From Xenorhabdus bovienii SS-2004 (GTDB taxonomy: Bacteria > Pseudomonadota > Gammaproteobacteria > Enterobacterales > Enterobacteriaceae), in contig NC_013892.1 of assembly GCF_000027225.1 (NCBI RefSeq), positions 744,001 to 808,000 on the forward strand: DNA of 64,000 nucleotides, read 5' to 3'. Made by a program: the position numbers and the translations under genes. Position 1 is the first letter of the stretch; the number at the start of each line of letters is the position of its first letter. The notes below the pieces were generated by a model. That model ran no database searches. It was not told where the DNA came from and was given only the letters and a program-made list of their open reading frames with translations. Shown piece by piece: positions 16,131 to 25,100 of this stretch.

Positions 16131-19100
16131 TTTGTGACTAAACAGAATGCTCAAAGGAATATCAATTTCTGTTTCACGGAGAATAGCCGCTTTCAGCTTA
16201 ATGGCCATCAGGGAGTTACCGCCGATCCGGAAGAAGTTATCCTCAATGCCGACCCGCTCCAGCCCCAGAACATCCTGCCAGACAGCACACAGCCGGGTTT
16301 CCAGCGCATTGCGCGGCGCCACATAACCGTCCCGGCTCACCCACACCGGTGCCGGTAATGCCCGGCGATCCAGCTTGCCATTCAGGGTCAGGGGCACCGA
16401 CTCAATCCGGGTAAAACTGGCCGGTACCATGTAGTCCGGCAGGCGGGCAGACATGTACCCTATCAGTAGCTCATCCGACAGTATCCCCTCCGTGATCAGG
16501 TACGCCGCCAGCGCTTTATTTCCCTCATGCTCGCGGTCAATCACCACCGCCTGTTTCACCTGCGGATGCGCGGCCAGCACGCTTTCAACTTCTCCCAGCT
16601 CAATGCGGTAGCCGCGGATCTTGACCTGAAAATCATTGCGCCCCCGATATTCCAGATTGCCGTCCGCCCGCCAGCGCACCAGATCGCCGGTTTTATACAG
16701 GCGGGTGTAGCCCCGCGCCTGATCTTCCGCCGTGGCAAACGGGTTCGCCACAAAATACTCTGCCGTCAGTTCCGGCCGGTTCCAGTACCCGCGGGCCACT
16801 CCCGCGCCCCCGATATAAAGCTCACCCGGCGCCCCGACGGGGGACAGGTTGCCCCCACCTTCACGTACATACAGGCGGGTGTTATCAATCGCCCGGCCGA
16901 TCGGCACATTGCCATTAAATTCACCGGCAGTATCAAAATAGGTGACTTCAATCGCCGCTTCCGTTGGTCCGTAAAGGTTAATTAAGGCACTGGCACCCGG
17001 ATTAATCGTCTTAAACGCCCTGACCTGTGATCCGGTCAGCGCCTCCCCGCTACAGAAAACATAACGGACAGTGGCCGCCAACCGCTGATTTAAGGCCTGT
17101 AACGACTGGCAGAAAGCACTGAGCATTGGCGGGATAAAGTGAACCACCGTTACCCCGGTTTCCTGCATCAGTTTATGCAGGGTTTCCGGCTGTCTGTGGC
17201 TGTCAGGCGGGGCAATCACAATACGGGCACCGACCCAGTTAGCCGCCAGCAACTCCCACACCGAGACGTCAAAGGTATAGGGGGTTTTTTGCAGCACGTT
17301 ATCCGCCGCCTTTAAGGCATATTGGGATTGCATCCAGCACAGGCGGTTCATGACGCTTTGGTGCGTCAGCATGACCCCTTTGGGCTGGCCGGTTGTCCCT
17401 GAGGTGTAGATGATGTACGCCAGATCCGTGGCTCCGTTTACCGGCACCGGATTGTCCATTGGCCGGCCGGCGGTCACCGACGGATCATCCGCCGCAATCA
17501 GTGATAACACCGGCGTGTATTCCCCCAGTGCCGTCAGGTGCCGCTGTTGGGTCACCACGCACGGGGCTGCGGTATCGGTCAGAATAAATTGGGTTCGCTC
17601 CGGCGGATATTCCGGGGACACCGGCACATAGGCACCCCCGGCTTTCAGTACCGCCAGAATACTGATGATCATCTCCAGACTGCGATCGAGGTACAGCGCC
17701 ACCGGCGTGTCTGCCGGCATCGGCACATTACGCTGCTGCTGATAACGTTCGCGGATCACGGCGGCCAGCTGGTTTGCCCGTTCATTGACCTGCCGGTAAG
17801 TCAGCGTCGCGCCGGCAAACACCAGTGCCACGTTATCCGGGGTGGCGACCACCTGAGCCTCGAATTGCTGCTGCAACGTCCGGCTCTGCGGATATGGCAC
17901 GTCAGTCTGGTTCCAGCGGTGCAGCAGGGTATGGCGCTCCTGTGCGGATAACACGTCAAGCCCGGCCAGCGATTGCGTCTGATCGGCGACAAACGCCGTC
18001 AATACCCGCTGATAGATATCCGCCATCCGCGCTATTGAGGACTCGTCAAACAGACTGACCGCGTAATTTATACCACCGGCAATATTGGCCGGCTCCTCGG
18101 CCATAAACAGGCTCAGGTCAAACTTGGCCGGGCTGGATAGCACCCCGTCCAGTTTCACCGGGCTGAACGGCAGGCTTGCCCTGCTTTGCCCGCCCTCAGC
18201 CAAATTCTGTACCCCGAACATAACCTGAAAAATGGGGTGGCGGGCGGTGTCGCGCTCAATCTCCAGCGCATCAACCAGCTGCTCAAACGGCATGTCCTGA
18301 TGCGCCTTGGCCTGAGTAATCACTGCGTGGGTCTGTTTGATCAGCGTTTCCACGCTGCCGGCGGGCTCCAGTTGCGCCCTCAGGACCAGTGAGTTAACAA
18401 ACATCCCAATCAGCGGCTGGGTTTGCGCATGGTGCCGGTTGTCGGTCGGGGTTCCCAGCACGATGTCGTGCTGGCCGGACAGTTTCGCCAGCGTGACATA
18501 AAATGCACTGAGCAAAACGGTATACAGGGTGGTTTCCTGCGTTTTCGCCAGCGCCCTCAGTTGCTCTGAAAGCCCGCTTCCCAGCGCGAAATTGAAATCC
18601 TGCCCCTGATAATCCACCTGTGCCGGCCGGCTTCTGTCCGTCGGCAAAGACAGCGGCTCATAACCGGCCAGAGCCTGCTGCCAGTAAGCCAGCTGGCGTT
18701 CCCCCACCTCCCCCTGTAAATAGTCACGCTGCCAGCGGGCATAATCCCCGTAGGTGATCTCCAGTGGCGGCAGCAGGCTGTCACCGCCTTCCCGCAGGGC
18801 AGCGTAAATTGCCGCCAGTTCATCCATAAAAACATCGATAGACCAGCCATCAATGGCAATATGGTGCCACAGGAGCAATAGATAATGATGTTCGTCCATC
18901 CGGTAGTGACACAGGCGCAGCCCCGGCTCGGCCGTCAGATCGAACGGGGTGGTCAGCTCCGTGCGCACCGCTTGCAGCAGTGCGTCAAACGCCTCACAAG
19001 ACTGTGACCGGAGAACCAGATTACCTTCCAGTACCTGCTGGTAGGCCTGCCCCGCCTCGTCGGTGCGGTAGACCGTCTTCATCACCGGATGGCGCTCAAC

Positions 19101-22100
19101 CACCTGATGAATAGCGGTTTCCAGCAGGGATAAGCCGTCCCCATCATGGAGCTGTACCAGATAAGGGATATGATAGGCATGGGTTCCCTGCTCAAACTGT
19201 TCAATAAACCGCATCCGCTCCTGAGCAAATGACAGCGGGTAGCGCGCCAGCTCGACGTGGGGGATCACCGTGCAGGCCTGCTGTCCCATCTGGGCGGCCA
19301 GCCCGGCAACGGTTTTCAACTCAAACACCTGCGCCAGAGGAATCTCCACTGCCAAAGCACGGCGAATAGCGGCTGTCAGCTTAATCGCGATCAGGGAGTT
19401 TCCCCCGATACGAAAGAAATTATCCTTAATGCCGACCCGCTCCAGTCCCAATACATCCTGCCAGATGGCACACAGCCGGGTCTCCAGCACATCGCGCGGT
19501 GCCACGTAACCGTCCCGGCTCACCCACACCGGCGCCGGCAGTGCCGGGCGATCCAGCTTGCCGTTCAGGGTCAGGGGTACCGTCTCAATCCGGGTAAAGC
19601 TGGCCGGCACCATGTAGTCCGGCAGGCGGGCGGACAGATGCTCCATCAGAACTTCATCCGACAGCTCCCCGTCCGTGACCACATACGCCACCAGCGCTTT
19701 GTGGCCTTCATGCTCGCGGTCAATCACCACCGCCTGTTTCACCTGCGGGTGCGAAGCCAGTGCGCTTTCAATTTCCCCCAGTTCAATCCGGTAGCCACGG
19801 ATCTTGACCTGAAAATCATTGCGCCCCCGATATTCCAGATTGCCGTCCGGCCGCCAGCGTACCCAGTCACCGGTTTTATACAGGCGGGTGTAACCCCGCA
19901 CCTGATCTTCCGCCGTGGCAAACGGGTTCACCACAAAACGCTCAGCGGTCAACGCTGGCTGGTTCCAGTATCCGCGAGCCAGCCCCGCGCCCCCGATATA
20001 CAGTTCCCCCGGCGCACCGATCGGGGACAGGTTACCTTCACTATCAAGGACATACAGACGGGTGTTATCAATTCCCTTACCGATCGCCCGATCCCCGTCC
20101 CGTAACAAGTGCTGGGTGGCGCACACAGTGATTTCGGTGGGGCCGTACTGGTTAAACAGCGTGACGGCCGGCGGTAAACTCAGTGCATTCAGCGCTTCGC
20201 CGCCGGTATGGATGACCTGCAAGGTTGAACGGGATAATTCGTCAGCAAAATGGTTCATCAAGGCGGTGGGAATAAATGCCTTGCTAATTTCGTGCGTATT
20301 GATAAACGACAGCAATTGGTCACTGTCCGCCGTCACGGCCGCCGGCGCGATAAAAATCGCCGAGCCGGCCATCAGCGCCGGGAAGAGTTCAAACACCGAT
20401 GCATCAAACACGTAATTGGAAAAGAATAACGCCTTTACCGTTTCCCCCAGTAAATGCGTTCGGGCAATAAACCGGGATAAATTAATTACACTGGCGTGTT
20501 CAACCATCACCCCCTTCGGCTGGCCGGTCGTTCCCGAGGTATAGATGATGTATGCCAGATCCGCAGAGGTATTCACCGGCACCGGATTATCCACTGACTG
20601 GCCTCTGGTCACGGACGGATCATCCGCCACAATCAGTGACAGCGCGGGGCTGTATTCCCCCAGATCTGTCAGATGCCGCTGCTGGGTCACCACGCACCGG
20701 GCTGCGGTGTCGGCCAGAATAAATTGGATCCGCTCTGACGGGTAGGCCGGTGAGATCGGCACATAAGCACCGCCGGCTTTCAGCACCGCCAGCATACTGA
20801 TAACCATTTCCGGACTGCGATCCAGATACAGCGCTATCGGCGTATCTGCCGGCATCGGCGCATGGCACTGCTGCTGATAGCGTTCACGGATCACAAAAGC
20901 CAATTGGTTCGCCTGTTCATTGACCTGCCGGTAGGTCAGCGCTGCTCCCTCAAACACCAGCGCCACGTTATCCGGTGTGGCGGCCGCACGCGCTTCGAAC
21001 TGCTGTTGCAGGGTGTGGCTTTGCGGGTACGGTACGTCGGTCTGGTTCCAGCGGTGCAGCAGGGTATGGCGCTCGTCGTCACTGAGGAACTCCACTAATC
21101 GGTGCGGCTGGTGCGGATCGCGGGTGACGGTATGCAGGATGCGCTCAAGCTGGCACAGTAAGCGCCGCGCCTGTTCACCCGCCAACCAGTCTTCGCCATA
21201 ACTCAATTTCACGGTCAGGCTGTCACCCTGTTCATAGGCCATCAGTAACACCGGGTAATCCACTTTTTCGATGGCCTGACGGAATGCCAGTTTGTTTTCA
21301 ATCCCTGTCCCGTCCCCGCTCATCACCGGTGTCGGGTAGTTTTCAAAAACCAGCAGGCTGTGGAATAAACGTGCCCCGTCGGGCTGCAAACTGGCGAGTG
21401 ACACCGCGCTGTGACTGTTGAGTGCCGCGATATCGTTCTGGATTGCGTGTAAAACGGCCAGCACACTGCCGGCAGGTTCCCACTGCACGGTCAACGGCAG
21501 GGTATTGATATACAGCCCGACGCTGGATTCAATCCCGTCTACCGGCACATCTCGCCCGGACACCACGGTGCCGACAAGGGTCTGCTCATCCCCACAGTAA
21601 CTGTGCAGTAATTTATGCCAGGCAAATTGCAGCACCACATTCAGCGTTATCCCCTGCTCCCGGCACATTGTCTTGAGCTGGTCATAGGCATCTCCCTCTA
21701 CCGTCAGTCTCTGCTTAGCCGGTTTTTCAACCGTTTTTATCTGTGTCAGGTCAATCCCGTGACTTAACAACGCAGAAAGATCATTCGCCCCCTGAAACCG
21801 GGTTTTGCGTTCAGCCCAATACGCCTCAGAGATATCCTTGTGGTTCAGATGATATTGCTGAGTCGTCAGATAGGCCGTGTCCACCTCTTCCGGGGGGCGC
21901 CGTCCCTGTACCAGCGCATTGTAATACTCATGCACGGTCTGCAATAAAATCGGATTACTCCAGCCGTCGGCAATACAGTGATGCTGAGTGATCAGTACCG
22001 TCACCTGCTGTGCCTGCTGCCTGATTAAGGTGAAGCGGATTAACCCGGGCTGGCTTAAGTCAAAAGGCAGGGTTCGGTCATTTTGCTGGAGTGCTTCAAT

Positions 22101-25100
22101 CACCCGGTCCCACTCTTCTGCCGGTAATGAACGGATATCTTTGATCGTGAAATTGGCCGGCCCGATACTGGCACCCGCCGTCACAATCTGCAACACCTCT
22201 CCTTCCCAGTCAAAGGCCGTCCTGAGGACAGGGAAACGCAGTGAAGCCAGTGTCCAGGCCTGCTGGTAAGCCGCAAAATCCAGCCTGTCGTGATAATCCA
22301 GCAGCAACTGCACCCGGTAGGCATCATCCTGCGGCTGAGCCAGATGATGATAAACAAAACCCTGCTGCAAACTGGTGGCAGGAAATATCGCTTCAACCTG
22401 ATATCTCTGCTGAAAACGGCTTAACCGCTCGACTGAAACGCCTTGAATGCCATAATCACTGGAGGTTTTTATTCCCCCCAAGCGGGCCTGTTTTTGGCCG
22501 GCCGTGATAACCGTGGTGAGAGCCTGCTCAAATGCCGTGATAAATACCTGAGTCTGGGTCTGTGGCAAACGCGATAACACATTGAATTGCAGGCTACCTG
22601 CCTGAACCGCGCCATTGATATCCAGCAACAAGGGGCTGGGGTTATTGCTGGCCACCACGGCACCACAATCATCGTCAGTCAGTGACCAGTCCTGATGACG
22701 GCTCTGCCCTGCGTCTCCCCCCAGCTGGCCGAGATAGTTGAAACTTATCGCCGGCAACTCACCGGCTAAATCCCCGGCCTGATGCAAGGCTCCGTACCCT
22801 ATCCCTTTATTCGGTACCGCCCTGAGCATCTCTTTGGTGTGAATAATGGTTTCCGTCACTTCCGGCTGCATTTCCAGACGCACGGGATACACCGTGGTAA
22901 ACCACCCAACAGTTTCTGAAACATCGAGCGTGTTATCGATGGGTTCCCGGCCATGTCCTTCCAGAATGATGTGATTTACCGGGCGTGAAAAACTGGCCGA
23001 CAAGGCCAGAGTGAGCGCACTCAGGAGTAAGTCGTTTATCTCCGTGTGATAACCGGAATTGGCCTCCCGTAACAGGGTATCAGTCAGTCCGGCAGAGAGT
23101 GCCAGCCGGTGCTGACTGGCTTCACCGGCTGCCGGTTCCGTCTCTTTGCCGGCCATCACCCGCTGCCAGTAAGGTATTTCCTGTTGATGAAGCGCCGCAT
23201 AGTGATGCACCGCAGCCACCCACTGGCGGTAGCTGCTGGTCTTCGGTGGCAGGGTTGCACCTTGCAGTAATAAACGCATATCTTCCGCAATAATACGCCA
23301 GGACACCGCGTCAATAATCAGGTGGTGAAAGGCGAAGAATAACCGGGCGCTGCCGTCAGCGTATCCGGTCAGATGACCGGCCTGCCATAAAGACCCGGCA
23401 GCATAATCAAACCCGCCCTGCCACTGCGTTAACTGTTGATGTAATGCCGCCTTCTCCAGCTCGCTGATCTCAGCGCGGTGTAATGCGGGCAGCCCGGATG
23501 GCATCTCAGCCTGATAACATTGGCGGTAACCGTCTTGCGTACAGACAAAGCGGGTGCGCAGCATATCGTGCCGCCCGGCCAGCCGGTTCAGGGCCTGCTC
23601 AATATCAGCGTGCCGGATTTCTCCGGGAAGCTGCATCATAAATGCCTGATTCCAATGGTGCGGACACGGCAAGTTCCGGTCGAAGAACGCCTGCTGGATC
23701 GGCAATAAGCCAAACTCCCCGCTTAATAATCCCGGCTCGGCAATGATTCCGGCCGTCGCGGATACCTGGGTCAGCAACTTCGCCAGCCGTGCCACCGTCG
23801 GGGCATCAAAAATCGATTTGACCTGTAACGAAAATCCCGCCTGCCGGAGCTTAGACACCAGCCGGATACTGACAATCGAATCTCCCCCGATACGGAAGAA
23901 GTTATCCTCAATGCCGACCTGCTCCAGTCCCAATACATCCTGCCAGACGGCACACAGCCGGGTTTCCAGCGCATCGCGCGGTGCCACGTAACCGTCCCGG
24001 CTCACCCACACCGGCGCCGGCAACGCCCGGCGATCCAGCTTGCCGTTCAGGGTCAGGGGTATCGTCTCAATCCGGGTAAAGCTGGCCGGCACCATGTAGT
24101 CCGGCAGGCGGGCGGACAGATGTTCCATCAGGGTGTCATCCGACGGCTCCCCGTCCGTGACCAGATACGCGGCCAGCACTTTATGGCTTTCATGCTCGTG
24201 GTCAATCACCACCGCCTGTTTCACCTGCGGGTGCGAAGCCAGTGCGCTTTCGATTTCCCCCAGCTCGATACGGTAGCCACGGATCTTGACCTGAAAATCA
24301 TTGCGCCCCCGATATTCCAGATTACCGTCCGGCCGCCAGCGTACCCAGTCACCGGTTTTATACAGGCGGGTGTAACCCCGCGCCTGATCTTCCGCCGTGG
24401 CAAACGGGTTCACCACAAAACGCTCGGCGGTCAACGCTGGCCGGTTCCAGTATCCGCGAGCCAGCCCCGCGCCCCCGATATACAGTTCCCCCGGCGCACC
24501 GATCGGGGACAGGTTACCCTCACTATCAAGGACATACAGACGGGTGTTATCAATTCCCTTACCGATCGCCCGATCCCCGTCCCGTAACAAGTGCTGGGTG
24601 GCACACACAGTGATTTCGGTGGGGCCGTACTGGTTAAACAGCGTGACGTCCGGCGGTAAACTCAGCGCATTCAACTCCTCGCCACCGGTATGGATGACCT
24701 GCAAGGTTGAACGGGATAATTCGTCGGCAAAATGATTCATCAAGGCGGTGGGAATAAATGCCTTGCTAATTTCGTGCGTATTGATAAACGACAGCAATTG
24801 GTCACTGTCCGCCGTCACGGCCGCCGGCGCGATAAAAATCGCCGAGCCGGCCATCAGCGCCGGGAAGAGTTCAAACACCGATGCATCAAACACGTAATTG
24901 GAAAAGAATAACGCCTTTACCGTTTCCCCCAGTAAATGCGTTCGGGCAATAAACCGGGATAAATTAATTACACTGGCGTGTTCAACCATCACCCCCTTCG
25001 GCTGGCCGGTCGTTCCCGAGGTATAGATGATGTATGCCAGATCCGCAGAGGTATTCACCGGCACCGGATTATCCACTGACTGGCCTCTGGTCACGGACGG